DNA of 64,000 bases. Source: Planctomycetota bacterium. GTDB taxonomy: Bacteria; Planctomycetota; UBA8742; UBA2392. How positions within the stretch are numbered: position 1 is the stretch's first letter; each line of letters starts with the position of its first letter. The notes below the pieces were generated by a model. It did no database searches and was not told where the DNA came from. It was given only the letters and a program-made list of their open reading frames with translations. Location of the stretch: contig JAIOJA010000010.1 of NCBI GenBank assembly GCA_019912315.1, positions 1-64,000 on the forward strand, read 5' to 3'. Made by a program: the position numbers and the translations under genes. Below, one piece after another: positions 25,820 through 34,732 of the stretch.

Positions 25820-26791
25820 CTACTGGTCGCGTTTGTCCGGGCGGTCTTCGGGCGGCTGGTATTCGGGCTCGGCGTCCAGCTTCACCGTCACCTTGTACTT
25901 CATGGTGTTGGTTTCGCCGGCCTTGATGCCCTTGGGGAATTTCCAGCGCAGCAGGTTTCGACGGTCATCGCGCTTGATGTATTCGACGCTGGTGCCTTCT
26001 TTGGGAAGTGTCGCCGTACCATCGATGTATTCCGTATAATACGGCACGGGCTCATCAATCTCCGTGGGGCCCGTGCCAAAGTCATTCGTGTTGTAGTACA
26101 CCAGCGTGTACGTGATCTCAACAGAATCGGCCACCAGCTCACGGTCCGCGTACTTCCAAAGGTGCAGCCCGACGACGCGCGTGCTGAATGCGGCGTCGTA
26201 GCCGTAGCGTGTACGGGCGCCCTCGGCGTAGGCCTCACCGCGCATGGATTCGACCCAGCTGCTGGAGCGCATGCCTTCCGTGGCGAGTTTACCCGACGTG
26301 ATGGAAGGCGTCTCCTGGGTCGAGTACGCACGGTAGCGGTCGCGTCCCAGTCGAGTGCTGAGATGCTCATTCGTGTAGGCGCCCGGATACAGCGTGTTTG
26401 CGCGCCGGGCGATCAGCCCTTCGCTCATGTAGTCGTCTTCAAAGCCGTGAAAGCGCACGTCGCGGTCAACGTAGTCGACGTGCCGAAGGCCCTCGAACAC
26501 CGTGCGAACATAGCGCGATTCGTAGCCCGACCTGCGGTGGAACGCGTAGCCTTTGCTGGTTACGGCGTACTGGGCGAACTCCATCACCGGTATGTCCACG
26601 CGGTTGGACTCCGTGCGCGTGGTGTCCTGCCGCGAGGCGCCGTCCTTGGTTGTGGCCTCGGCCTCCGGGTCTTTGATCCAGTCGCCCTCGCGCGCGTCTT
26701 CGTTCGCACCCGTGTACACAATCTCGCCGCTGCTCGTGCACGCTGTGCCGAGCAGGGCGAGAAGGGTGAGCGTGTACAGCAGTCTGTGCAT
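25820..26791 (-). CDS. Lipoprotein with C-terminal DUF11-like domain, 323 aa
   Basis: Lipobox LLGTAC (Cys about 18). The middle is an Arg/Tyr/Asp-rich region of unknown fold. The last 100 residues read as a DUF11/conserved-repeat beta domain: VEITYTLVYYNTNDFGTGPTEI, VPYYTEYIDGTATL, LLRWKFPKGIKAGETNTMKYKVTVKL. Such domains occur in surface proteins. It is 3 bases from the preceding lipoprotein gene in the same direction, and 68 bases before the likely shc start, so all three may be co-transcribed. Confidence 0.8.
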   Translation of the reverse strand: MHRLLYTLTLLALLGTACTSSGEIVYTGANEDAREGDWIKDPEAEATTKDGASRQDTTRTESNRVDIPVMEFAQYAVTSKGYAFHRRSGYESRYVRTVFEGLRHVDYVDRDVRFHGFEDDYMSEGLIARRANTLYPGAYTNEHLSTRLGRDRYRAYSTQETPSITSGKLATEGMRSSSWVESMRGEAYAEGARTRYGYDAAFSTRVVGLHLWKYADRELVADSVEITYTLVYYNTNDFGTGPTEIDEPVPYYTEYIDGTATLPKEGTSVEYIKRDDRRNLLRWKFPKGIKAGETNTMKYKVTVKLDAEPEYQPPEDRPDKRDQ

Positions 26792-26794
26792 GGA

Positions 26795-27355
26795 CTACTT
26801 GATGTATTCGCTGTTGCCGAAATCAATGACCGCGATGACGTGCCCGTTCAGGCGGGCCTGTTCGATCAGCGCCTCACGCGTGACGGTGTCACCGTAGTCG
26901 TAAACCCGCAGCTGGGTGTCCTCACCGGCGGTGCCGCGCACGTTGGCGTCGCGGTAACGCTGGTACACCACGTAGGTGACGGCCTTGAAGTCGTCAACGG
27001 CGGTGATGATGTCGTTGGTAAGGTGGACCGGCACGACCGAAATACGGGTGAGCGCCGTGTGGTCATAGACGTCCATCTTTCCGTAGACGGTCTTACCGTT
27101 CCAGGTCAGCTCAATCTTCTTTTCGGAGTCGTTGCTCTTGAGCGTGTACACCTCGCCGGTGTTGCCGCGATAGACCGAGCCTTCATCAATTTCGATCTGG
27201 GCCTGCCCGCTCGGTACCTTAAACTGGAACCGCATGGGCTTGCTTGAGCCACAGCCGACAATGATAAGGGAAAGGGCAACAAACAGGACGCCGGTCAGAA
27301 CGCCACCAATGCGGTGCATCGGCAGGGCGCGCGTTCGCTCTGCGAACTGGGCCAT
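26795..27355 (-). CDS. Lipoprotein, 186 aa, unknown
   Basis: Start ATG 27353-27355 after GGAGG (spacing 6). The hydrophobic segment and lipobox SLIIVGC put the modified Cys at about 35; an internal ATG 12 codons on (MHRIGGVL) would give a more standard signal. The mature part is beta-rich at first (RFQFKVPSGQAQIEIDEGSVYRG) and ends with an alpha/beta segment (TREALIEQARLNGHVIAVIDFG). No family recognised. It lies upstream of the DUF11 lipoprotein in one unit. Confidence 0.75.
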   Translation of the reverse strand: MAQFAERTRALPMHRIGGVLTGVLFVALSLIIVGCGSSKPMRFQFKVPSGQAQIEIDEGSVYRGNTGEVYTLKSNDSEKKIELTWNGKTVYGKMDVYDHTALTRISVVPVHLTNDIITAVDDFKAVTYVVYQRYRDANVRGTAGEDTQLRVYDYGDTVTREALIEQARLNGHVIAVIDFGNSEYIK

Positions 27356-27744
27356 GGAAATCCTCCACGCAACGACAGATATGTTCAGCGGGGGTGTTGT
27401 GCAACCTTCTAACTGATTCGTGTTTGCGGTGCAACGGACTACCCCCATGCCCCATTGCCGAACCCTCGATGAGACTATCCGGGCGTCGATGTGCACTTAA
27501 CCTTACATGTCGTGTGTGATAACCGTTCGTCTCGATCTGCTATATAATGTGTCCATTGGTGTACTGTGCTATATGTTGGGTGTTCATGGCTGGCCGCGTG
27601 TAAGAGGCGCGTCTGCCGGGCAGGTTTTCTTGACATAATCTTGCAATTTACCTTCCATTGCGTCAGAATCATTACACAAGGTTCGAATGAACGGCGTCAA
27701 ACGGCGCCCCAATATGTCGAGAAGGATTGACCTTAAGGACTGCC
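27356..27744. promoter_or_regulatory. 389-base divergent intergenic region, AT-richer than its surroundings
   Basis: The stretch holds no supportable gene. It separates the lipoprotein operon (leftward) from the CI/LexA-like repressor (rightward). TGCTATATAAT at 27538-27548 is a good -10, with an extended TGn if TATATA is used, but no -35 is convincing. TTGACA occurs at 27630-27635 without a usable -10. An autoregulated operator for the repressor is expected here, though no clear palindrome was found. Confidence 0.4.
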
Positions 27745-28458
27745 ATGACCGATCAGCCTTCCACCGTGGCCGCCGGCGAGCGCATCAAGCGCCTGCGCAG
27801 TTTCCGCGGGCTTACTTGTGCGGAACTTGCCAAGCGTATCGGCTGTACCCGCCCGTACCTCAGCGCCGTTGAAAACGGCCGCTATCCCGTCAGTAGCAAG
27901 ATTCTGCGTAAACTGAGCCAGGCCCTGAACGTGACGCCCGATTTCTTCATTGCAACCGACGAGCCCGACCTCGAAGACACCGAGACTCTCACCCGCGAGA
28001 TGCTCAATCGCAAGATGGCGGAGCGTTCCCGTGAGGCCGTCAGCGTCGGCGCCCGCAGCGGCACGCGCATGATTCCGGTTGTCAGTATCACGGCGGCGGG
28101 TCGCCCCCTGGCAGCCTTTGATGACTATCCATCGGGCGCGGGCAGCGAGTACGTGGATTGCCCCCGCGACGTGGGCGACGAGAACGCCTTCGCGCTGCGG
28201 ATTTCGGGCGACAGCATGGAGCCCGTAATTCCGGACGGCAGCACGATCATCATCGCGCCGAACATGATGCCTCGTGAGGGCAAGCCGGTAGTGGCCAAGC
28301 TTGAAAGCGGCGACGTTACCTGCAAGGTTTACCAGCGCCGCGGCGACAACGTGATTCTGGCGCCCTACAACACGGCCCATGACGTCCAGATTTTCAGTGT
28401 GCGCGAGCTTCAGTGGGTCTACCCGGTCATGAAAGTGACGGTGGATTTGTACCATTGA
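27745..28458 (+). CDS. XRE-type repressor with LexA-like S24 self-cleaving domain
   Basis: A 237-residue protein. The N-terminal helix-turn-helix of the Cro/CI class spans about 11-67 (ERIKRLRSFRGLTCAELAKR, then CTRPYLSAVENGRYPVS). The C-terminal S24 peptidase has Ser157 in RISGDSMEPVIPDG and Lys194 in VTCKVY. An Ala-Gly pair at 118-119 (TAAGRP) lies where self-cleavage is expected. These are the residues for RecA-stimulated autoproteolysis, so it is probably a stress or SOS-type repressor. AAGGA precedes the ATG; the TTG six codons upstream is less likely. No phage genes surround it, so a chromosomal regulator is favoured. Confidence 0.92.
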   Translation: MTDQPSTVAAGERIKRLRSFRGLTCAELAKRIGCTRPYLSAVENGRYPVSSKILRKLSQALNVTPDFFIATDEPDLEDTETLTREMLNRKMAERSREAVSVGARSGTRMIPVVSITAAGRPLAAFDDYPSGAGSEYVDCPRDVGDENAFALRISGDSMEPVIPDGSTIIIAPNMMPREGKPVVAKLESGDVTCKVYQRRGDNVILAPYNTAHDVQIFSVRELQWVYPVMKVTVDLYH

Positions 28459-28476
28459 TCGCTCGGGCTCTCCCGT

Positions 28477-28509
28477 AACAACGCCCGCGTACGCGGGCGT
28501 TGTTGTTTT
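28477..28509 (+). terminator. Rho-independent terminator
   Basis: A perfect inverted repeat with 14-base arms meeting at 28490/28491 (AACAACGCCCGCGT and its complement), followed by GTTTT, just after the repressor gene. Confidence 0.85.
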
Positions 28510-28588
28510 GGCAAAGACCAATCAGGCGTTACGTCGATGACTGCTTCCGCGTAGTATAGGTACACAGGCAATCGAACCCGGGATCACC

Positions 28589-31483
28589 GTGCGCCACCTG
28601 TTTCTGTTAAGCGTTGTCGCGACCCTGGCCCTTGCGGGCTGCGGTGAGCCCAACACGTCACCGTCGCCCCCCGGCAACGGGGGCAGCGCCACGTCAACGC
28701 CACCGGCGCCCACGCCGCGAATTCGCGCGCTCATACCCGCGGATCTGAACGCAGACGGCAACCCGGACGCGATCCCCCACACCAGCCTGCGACGCCTTCT
28801 GGTGCAGGCGCCCGCGGGGACGGGTTTTCGCCTCACGCGCGGCGGCGTTGATATGCCTTTTGCCGTTGCCCTGGTAACGCTGGACGACGGCAAGACCGTT
28901 CACGAACTCACCCTGGAAGACCCGATCGGAACCGCCGCCCTGACACTGCGCGCCGAAGGCTACACTTTGAATCTGCAAGGCAGCCCCGACTTCGGTATCC
29001 AGCAACAGCTTACTGCGCGGGCCGCCACGACGGGTGCCTTGACCAACGACCTCGCCAAGCCCAACGGCGCGCTGTTTCCGGGGGTAGAGGACGTGGCGCT
29101 TGCGCTCAGCGGCGGTTTGCCGTCGCTTGTGGAAAGCGGCATCGTGTTGCAATCGGGCCAGGGACGCGAAATCCCGCTGCGACTTTCCCTCACACCGGAA
29201 GGGCTGATCGCGAAGCCCGCGGCCGCGCTGGAGCCGCGCCGCACGTACGCACTCAAACTGACGGGCAAGCTTGTGGACCCCTATGGGCGCGAGGCTGACA
29301 CCCGTTTCCATCTCATGTGTCGCGGCGGCGCCGGCAAGGCGCCAATCAGACTGAAGCTGGGTGATTTGAACCGCGACGGCGACGACGAGTTGATTGCTCT
29401 GTTTGAAGACGGATCCGTTACCGCACTCACCAACCCGCAAGGGCGCGCCGAAGGCATCCTGCCCCGCGGCACGGACACGGGCGTGGATTTTGCAGCCGGC
29501 GACTTTGACGGCAACGGTGCGACCGATGTGGTCGTTTTGCTGCGCGTGCAGGACGGGTTCCGCCTGCTCACGCTTTACAACCAGACCCGCGTCGGCGAGT
29601 CCCGCTTCCTGATGCAGTCGGACGCGATACCGCTGGAGGCGCCGGTGGCGGTATGTGCGGGCGACTTCGACCGTGACGGGCGGGATGACGTCATGATTCT
29701 CGATGCGTTTGGCGACGTGCTGGCCCAGTACAGTTCGCGCGCGACGCAATTGTTCTCGGCGCTGGACTCCCGTCGCCTGGCATGCGCGATCGTCTGTGAT
29801 GACATCAATGCGGACGGCAAGCCGGACCTTTATGTCATGGGTGCGGATGGTACAGGGCGCCTGCACCTGAATGTGGGCTCCGGCTTTGGTGGCGAACTCG
29901 GCGTGCTGGACGTGAACTCGCCTGGTGCGCAACGTGTCGTCACCGGCGAGATTGACGGCGACCGGCACGCCGACTTCATCTTCACGGGGCGCGGATCGAC
30001 CATGACGGTGATGATGGGCGTGACGCTGAACTCGCCCGGGACGTTTCGCATGAACGGCGAAACCGAGCGCCTGGCCGGCGCGATGCTGTGCCGCGACGTG
30101 AACCGCGATACGCGGCGCGACATCCTGGTGGCGCGCGAGGATGATCGCGGCATCACGGACGAAGTCGCGATCTACCTGAACTCTGACCGTGTAGACGGCA
30201 GCCCTGACGCAATCCTGCCCCTTGGTGCGCGCGTCAGTGTGGATGCCATCGACTACTGGCGCGACCATGTCGTTTTCGCCAGCAACGCCGGGCTGCTGGT
30301 ACTCAAAGTCAATCCGGCGGACATGCCGCCGACCGTGGACAGCAAGGTGCGGTTCATCGAGGCCTATCATCCGGTGCCCCCGATTCCGGCACCGCTCGCG
30401 GCCGCCATGGCCGATTTCAACGACGACGGCAAATCCGACCTCGCCGCCATTGACCGCGACGGCAATCTGCAAATCTGGCTTAGTGGCGACGAAGGTGAGC
30501 CGTTCACGGCATCAGGAGATCCCATCGCGCTTGACGGCCCGGGCGTATTGCAGGCCATCGACTTTGACCGCGACAGCGCCCCGGACCTTCTGTACATCCC
30601 CAACGACCGCTCACGCAAGCCGCGTGTTCTGCGCAACAACCGCGCGGGACGCTTTGACGGCAACGATGAAGGCTTCCTGCCGACGCCACCCAGCAATCTT
30701 CGGGGCGCACCGGCGCTCGGTGATTTTGACCGCGACGGCGACCTGGACGCGCTGTGGCCAAGCCCGCTGGGGTGGGTGCAGTACCGAGAGCGGGAAGACC
30801 GCTGGAGTGCGGGGCAATCGCTTCCTGAGATTCGCGACGATGCCAGCCTGCGCCTTCAATTCAGCGGCGAGCTTTGCTGCGCGGATTTCACGGGCGACAG
30901 CATCGAAGATGTTGTCGCTGTCATGCAGACCACCGAGGATGGCGCGGGGCCGCAGTATCTGGTGCTGTTCGAAGGCACCGGCAGCACGGATTTTGCGACA
31001 GGCCCATTCCGGGTAGTCATAAGCACGCAGATCAAAGGACGTCTGTTCGGCCTGTCGCCAGCCGACTTTAACGGCGACGGCAAGCTGGACCTCGCGGTCG
31101 GTTTCGGTCAGACCGAAGCCGACGCGCAGCTGACACTTCTGCAACTCGGAGCCGACAAGCAGTTTGTCACGTTTGAAGGGTCGCCCGCACCGAAGGGCAA
31201 ACTGCTGGACATCGCGCTGGATGACCTCGACCGTGACGGTGACCTGGATCTGATTGTCAGCGAAGACTCCATCGATCACGGCAATGTGATGACCCTGTGG
31301 GTGAACGACGGGCGCGGACGCTTCGGCGAAGCCACCGAAGCACAGCGAAGCCTGAGCGAAGCCATGGGCGGCTTTCGCGCGACAAACCTGTCACTGGCGG
31401 ATTTCACCGGCGACGGTCGCCCGGACCTGATGGCCATTGACCGCGACGGTAACGTCGTCATCGTGCGCACCACTCTGCCGTGA
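28589..31483 (+). CDS. Large lipoprotein with many FG-GAP/VCBS-type Asp-rich repeats, 964 aa
   Basis: GTG start. The lipobox is LALAGC (Cys about 19), then a Pro/Ser linker. From about 50 onward, calcium-loop motifs of the D-x-N/D-x-D-G type recur: DLNADGNPDAI, DLNRDGDDELI, DFDGNGATDVV, DFDRDGRDDVM, DINADGKPDLY, DFNDDGKSDLA, DFDRDGDLDAL, DFNGDGKLDLA, DLDRDGDLDLI and DFTGDGRPDLM. This is an FG-GAP/VCBS beta-propeller array, typically a Ca2+-stabilised surface protein used in adhesion or matrix. Its TGA overlaps the GTG of coaX (GTGA). Confidence 0.9.
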   Translation: MRHLFLLSVVATLALAGCGEPNTSPSPPGNGGSATSTPPAPTPRIRALIPADLNADGNPDAIPHTSLRRLLVQAPAGTGFRLTRGGVDMPFAVALVTLDDGKTVHELTLEDPIGTAALTLRAEGYTLNLQGSPDFGIQQQLTARAATTGALTNDLAKPNGALFPGVEDVALALSGGLPSLVESGIVLQSGQGREIPLRLSLTPEGLIAKPAAALEPRRTYALKLTGKLVDPYGREADTRFHLMCRGGAGKAPIRLKLGDLNRDGDDELIALFEDGSVTALTNPQGRAEGILPRGTDTGVDFAAGDFDGNGATDVVVLLRVQDGFRLLTLYNQTRVGESRFLMQSDAIPLEAPVAVCAGDFDRDGRDDVMILDAFGDVLAQYSSRATQLFSALDSRRLACAIVCDDINADGKPDLYVMGADGTGRLHLNVGSGFGGELGVLDVNSPGAQRVVTGEIDGDRHADFIFTGRGSTMTVMMGVTLNSPGTFRMNGETERLAGAMLCRDVNRDTRRDILVAREDDRGITDEVAIYLNSDRVDGSPDAILPLGARVSVDAIDYWRDHVVFASNAGLLVLKVNPADMPPTVDSKVRFIEAYHPVPPIPAPLAAAMADFNDDGKSDLAAIDRDGNLQIWLSGDEGEPFTASGDPIALDGPGVLQAIDFDRDSAPDLLYIPNDRSRKPRVLRNNRAGRFDGNDEGFLPTPPSNLRGAPALGDFDRDGDLDALWPSPLGWVQYREREDRWSAGQSLPEIRDDASLRLQFSGELCCADFTGDSIEDVVAVMQTTEDGAGPQYLVLFEGTGSTDFATGPFRVVISTQIKGRLFGLSPADFNGDGKLDLAVGFGQTEADAQLTLLQLGADKQFVTFEGSPAPKGKLLDIALDDLDRDGDLDLIVSEDSIDHGNVMTLWVNDGRGRFGEATEAQRSLSEAMGGFRATNLSLADFTGDGRPDLMAIDRDGNVVIVRTTLP

Positions 31484-32241
31484 GCAACCAGACCGAAATC
31501 ATCGCCGCCGACATCGGCAATTCCAACGCGACTATCGCGCATATGCGCGGCGCGGCGTTGATCAGCCAGTTCGACGTTCCGACCAGCACGCCCCACGACG
31601 AATACGTCGCGGCACTCACGGCATCGCTGGGTGCCGGGCTGTTTGCCTTGCCGCTGGTGGTCGCCAGTGTTACACCGCGAGGACTTGAGGCCCTGGAGGC
31701 TGCCTGGGCGCTGAGTGGCGGCGGCGAGGTCGCGGCCCTTGGACGCGATTTTACCGCGCCCATAGAGAATCGCGCGAATCCGCCTGAGCGCGTTGGGCAG
31801 GATCGCCTTGCCAATGCGTTGGCTGCTTCCCGTCGAGCCGACGGGGAAGCAATCGTGGTGGACTTCGGGACTGCTGTCAGTTTTGACGTCGTGAAAGAAG
31901 GGGCGTTCGCGGGTGGCGTGCTCACGCCCGGCATCGGGCTGGCAATGGAAGCCCTGCACCAGAAAACTGCACTGTTGCCGCTCGTAAACCCGACCGCCGT
32001 CAAGCCGCCGGTGATCGGAACGAACACGGAAGACGCGATTAACTCGGGCGTGTACTACGGCTACATCGGTCTGGTGAACAATATCCTGCGTGAGCTGACG
32101 AAGACATATCAGCGCAAGCCGACAGTCTTCGCCACCGGCGGCTATGGCGCCTACCTGGCGCCGGAGATTGACGGCATCGACGAAATCGTGCCCGGGCTGA
32201 CCCATGAGGGCATCGCCCTGGCCTGGGCCGAAAAGCAATAG
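31480..32241 (+). CDS. coaX: Type III pantothenate kinase
   Basis: A 253-residue ASKHA-fold enzyme that phosphorylates pantothenate, the first step of coenzyme A synthesis. AADIGNSNATIA near the N-terminus is the phosphate-1 motif, followed by VVDFGTAVSFDVV (about 124-136), GGVLTPGIGLAMEAL and NSGVYYGYIGLV. TGGYGAYLAPEI is the late glycine motif. The GTG start overlaps the stop of the large lipoprotein (GTGA), so translation is coupled. Confidence 0.93.
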   Translation: MSNQTEIIAADIGNSNATIAHMRGAALISQFDVPTSTPHDEYVAALTASLGAGLFALPLVVASVTPRGLEALEAAWALSGGGEVAALGRDFTAPIENRANPPERVGQDRLANALAASRRADGEAIVVDFGTAVSFDVVKEGAFAGGVLTPGIGLAMEALHQKTALLPLVNPTAVKPPVIGTNTEDAINSGVYYGYIGLVNNILRELTKTYQRKPTVFATGGYGAYLAPEIDGIDEIVPGLTHEGIALAWAEKQ

Positions 32242-32292
32242 CCCACGGCAGGTCGCCGGACTACAATGCCCGGCAATCTCACGGGCGAGAAC

Positions 32293-32763
32293 ATGGACAC
32301 AAGCCGGCTCAACAAGCAGTACTACGGGATTCCCTACTGGGCATGGCTTGTGATCGGGCTGTTCCTAGCGAGCTGCATACTGGCGGGCATCAAGTACATC
32401 GGAACTGAGGAAGAGAAGACCCAGCAGGAAATGATGCGGGACATCGATCAGGATCTGGTGACGCGACAGCGCGCCGAAGCCGAGGCGATGATCATGAACG
32501 CGATCGCGGATGCCTGGAGCATCTACAAAAAGAACCCTGATGACCACCGCGCCGTGACCGCGTTTGACGGCAAGTGCAAGCAGGGCAGCTATGCAACCGC
32601 AAGTTACTCAATCACGCAGGCCGTTCTGACGCGGTCCAAAGACCCGGACGGCTACGACGTAAGCATCATCTGCAACCCGACAGCGCAGGCTGCTTCGCCG
32701 GTTGGCGCGTGTTATGCCTACTTTCGCTGGCGAGACGACAAGACCAAGCTGGAATGGCGCTAG
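32293..32763 (+). CDS. Membrane-anchored small protein, 156 aa
   Basis: Start at ATG 32293 (MDTSRLNKQYYGI). A single helix (IPYWAWLVIGLFLASCILAG, about 12-31) is followed by a charged helix and a C-terminal beta domain with three Cys (KCKQGS, IICNPT, GACYAYFRW). No family recognised. The next gene encodes a protein with a comparable helix-plus-small-domain layout and a similar ending (YFRWRDD...LEWR against EFVWSHGMGQIRW), so the two may be related or partners. Confidence 0.7.
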   Translation: MDTSRLNKQYYGIPYWAWLVIGLFLASCILAGIKYIGTEEEKTQQEMMRDIDQDLVTRQRAEAEAMIMNAIADAWSIYKKNPDDHRAVTAFDGKCKQGSYATASYSITQAVLTRSKDPDGYDVSIICNPTAQAASPVGACYAYFRWRDDKTKLEWR

Positions 32764-32778
32764 GAACAGGAGATTGCC

Positions 32779-33300
32779 ATGCAACCCCCACCGGGCTATC
32801 CGCAACCGGGACAACCGCCGCAATATCCTCAGGGCGGTCAGCCGCAATATGCGCAGGGGCAACACGGCATGAGCCCAATGCCGTACTACCCGCAAAAGAA
32901 AAAGGGCATGCCTGGTTGGGCCTGGGGGCTGATCATCGGCGCCATCGTGTTGTTTTGCGGGTTCCCCCTGCTGGCAATCCTGATGATTCCATTGATCACT
33001 TCCAACACCCGTGACGCGCGACGCGCTGAGGGCGAGCAGTTGCTGGGATCAGGGCGAGACATGGCCCGGATCGAGTATTCGAAGAAAGGAGCCGCGCCCG
33101 TCAGCTTCTCCCGCTTCGAGATGCCCATCCAGCCATCCATGCTGACCGGCAAATACTACCGCGTAGACGACGCCATCCACGCCAAACCCGGCGGTTCGGC
33201 CGAGATCACCTGCACCCCGCAGCAGACGATGTCGGACGGCACGGGGCGCCTGGAGTTCGTGTGGTCGCATGGCATGGGTCAGATCAGGTGGGACAACTAG
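32779..33300 (+). CDS. Pro/Gln-rich membrane protein with pilin-like stalk, 173 aa
   Basis: A Pro/Gln/Tyr-rich N-terminus (1-40, repeats of PQYPQGGQPQYAQGQ) precedes one helix (WAWGLIIGAIVLFCGFPLLAI, about 47-67), then an amphipathic segment SNTRDARRAEGEQLLGSGRD. A small beta domain follows. The helix plus stalk slightly resembles pseudopilins, but there is no leader with a G/E cleavage site, so this is only a resemblance. The stop overlaps the converging stop of the next gene. Confidence 0.7.
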   Translation: MQPPPGYPQPGQPPQYPQGGQPQYAQGQHGMSPMPYYPQKKKGMPGWAWGLIIGAIVLFCGFPLLAILMIPLITSNTRDARRAEGEQLLGSGRDMARIEYSKKGAAPVSFSRFEMPIQPSMLTGKYYRVDDAIHAKPGGSAEITCTPQQTMSDGTGRLEFVWSHGMGQIRWDN

Positions 33301-34478
33301 GAAGCCGCAGCGGACAGCTTCCCGTTCAACTCGTCACGGCGTGCGTTCCAGCGCTCAATCATGGCGCCAAGTGCTTCGATTTCGCCTTGCAGGGGCAGCC
33401 CGTGTTCTTCGGCGACGATCTCGAGTGCTTCGCGCAGTGACTGTGCATCTTCCGTATAACGCGCCCCTTCGCCCGTAAAGCGGGCTGCAACCGCGCGCAG
33501 CGCGTCATCACTTTCGCTGGCAAGCTGCTCGAACGACTTCACCCGCAGGCACATGAGGCGGCACAGATTGATCAGAAACTTGGGGTTCTCGCTTACCAGT
33601 TTCGGAAAATGCCCGGACGGGATAACCCCCACCACGCTTGGCTCGTCGGCCTGGATGTCAGCCATGCGTTTGGGCTCCTCGTCGCCCAGCAGCACGCCGA
33701 TTTCACCGACTATCTCACCGGGGCGGACGATACCGAACTGTTCGCCGCCAATGCGCACACTGAGGCGTCCGCTGACCAGCAGGTAAACGCTGTCGCCCGG
33801 ATCGCCGCGGCGGCACAACAGGTCGCCGGCTTTCAAGCGGTGTTGTTTGCCGACCATGTTCTTGTCGTCAACGACGCGAGCCATCAGCACGCGAGTGTTC
33901 TTGGTCAGCCCCGCGCCGCCGGTTTCACCAACGCCGTAGCTCCAGCTTCGCTTGGCGGCGCTCAGGGACTGCAAGACGTCGTCCTCACCCTGGGCGTCGT
34001 CGCCGATGCGCTGGATCAGGTTGTAGAAATCCGAACACAGCCCCTGAAAGTCACGCAGGAAGCGACTCGCCAGACGCTGCGAGCTGCCAAGGCTTTTGTT
34101 CGCCGCCACAAGCCGTCGTGCCGACGCACGCGCCAGGGACAGCCCGAACCCCGGATCCTCCTGCGCCATACTCATGACCGCACGGGTATCGACGGGAAAC
34201 TCCGCCACAATCGTGGTTTCCGCGGCAATCAGTGACGTCAAATAGTGCCCCGTCAGTCCACCGTCAATTTCAATCAGCGCGCCGGGCTGCGTGTACAGCG
34301 TCACGTCGTGCCCCCTGCGCAGGCGCGCCTCGTCGGCCTCGATCAGTACTTTGTCGGGCACCACTACACTGCGCAGGCTGCCGGCCTTCAACACGTACGC
34401 CCGCGTCGCCGCCGCGCCCTGTCGGCACAGCAACTCGCCCGGTGCGTATTCGCGGATAACGGCCTCGCGTGCGCTCAA
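33297..34478 (-). CDS. Two-domain cyclic-nucleotide-binding protein, 393 aa
   Basis: Two CNB (cyclic-nucleotide-binding) domains. The first is about 1-115: EYAPGELLCRQGAAATRAYVLKAGSL. The second is about 215-330: LKAGDLLCRRGDPGDSVYLLVSGRL, then FGIVRPGEIVGEIGVLLGDEEPKRMADI. The second keeps the phosphate-cassette-like GEIG and R pattern and is the more likely ligand-binding unit. A helical linker lies between them and a C-terminal helix follows. No DNA-binding domain or catalytic domain is visible, so it is a stand-alone sensor or scaffold. Confidence 0.88.
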   Translation of the reverse strand: MSAREAVIREYAPGELLCRQGAAATRAYVLKAGSLRSVVVPDKVLIEADEARLRRGHDVTLYTQPGALIEIDGGLTGHYLTSLIAAETTIVAEFPVDTRAVMSMAQEDPGFGLSLARASARRLVAANKSLGSSQRLASRFLRDFQGLCSDFYNLIQRIGDDAQGEDDVLQSLSAAKRSWSYGVGETGGAGLTKNTRVLMARVVDDKNMVGKQHRLKAGDLLCRRGDPGDSVYLLVSGRLSVRIGGEQFGIVRPGEIVGEIGVLLGDEEPKRMADIQADEPSVVGVIPSGHFPKLVSENPKFLINLCRLMCLRVKSFEQLASESDDALRAVAARFTGEGARYTEDAQSLREALEIVAEEHGLPLQGEIEALGAMIERWNARRDELNGKLSAAAS

Positions 34479-34537
34479 CAGGACTCCTGTACGTCAGAAA
34501 ACCTGATTTCAGCAGTTCTGGGCGGGCGGGGCAATGA

Positions 34538-34732
34538 TCAGAGGATCGTGGGGTCCGTGGCGAGTTGTACCAGAAAAATCAGCGCGGCCATGCCGCCGAC
34601 CAGCAGGACACTATTGAGCGCTCCGCGCAGCAGCCCGCGCTTGAACTCTTTGCTGCCAGCGACCCCCAGCACCAACCCCGCGACAATGGCCACCGGCGCG
34701 TAGTAGAGTATGTACTCGACCACATCGCTCAT
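34538..34732 (-). CDS. Small two-helix membrane protein, 64 aa
   Basis: MSDVVEYILYYAPVAIVAGLVLG gives one helix and NSVLLVGGMAALIFLVQL the second, with a basic turn (SKEFKRGLLRG) between. The ATG overlaps the stop of the upstream gene (ATGA), so it is co-translated with the 145-aa membrane protein. No family recognised. Confidence 0.65.
   Translation of the reverse strand: MSDVVEYILYYAPVAIVAGLVLGVAGSKEFKRGLLRGALNSVLLVGGMAALIFLVQLATDPTIL

Noticed and set aside
25736-27247. A 503-codon plus-strand frame opposite the two lipoproteins
   Set aside because: Both minus-strand genes have lipoboxes and Shine-Dalgarno sequences; the plus-strand frame is Val/His/Arg-rich shadow.
27630-27660. TTGACA before the CI/LexA-like gene as a sigma70 promoter
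   Set aside because: No acceptable -10 lies 15-19 bases downstream (TTCCAT at 17).
28694-30472. A 592-codon minus-strand frame opposite the FG-GAP lipoprotein
   Set aside because: It mirrors the Asp/Gly-repeat codons (reading as Val/Ala/Gln-rich repeats) and has no signal or domain.
32779-33300. Pilin or pseudopilin
   Set aside because: There is no type III leader (G followed by a hydrophobic helix starting with F and E at +5); the helix is preceded by a Pro/Gln-rich segment.
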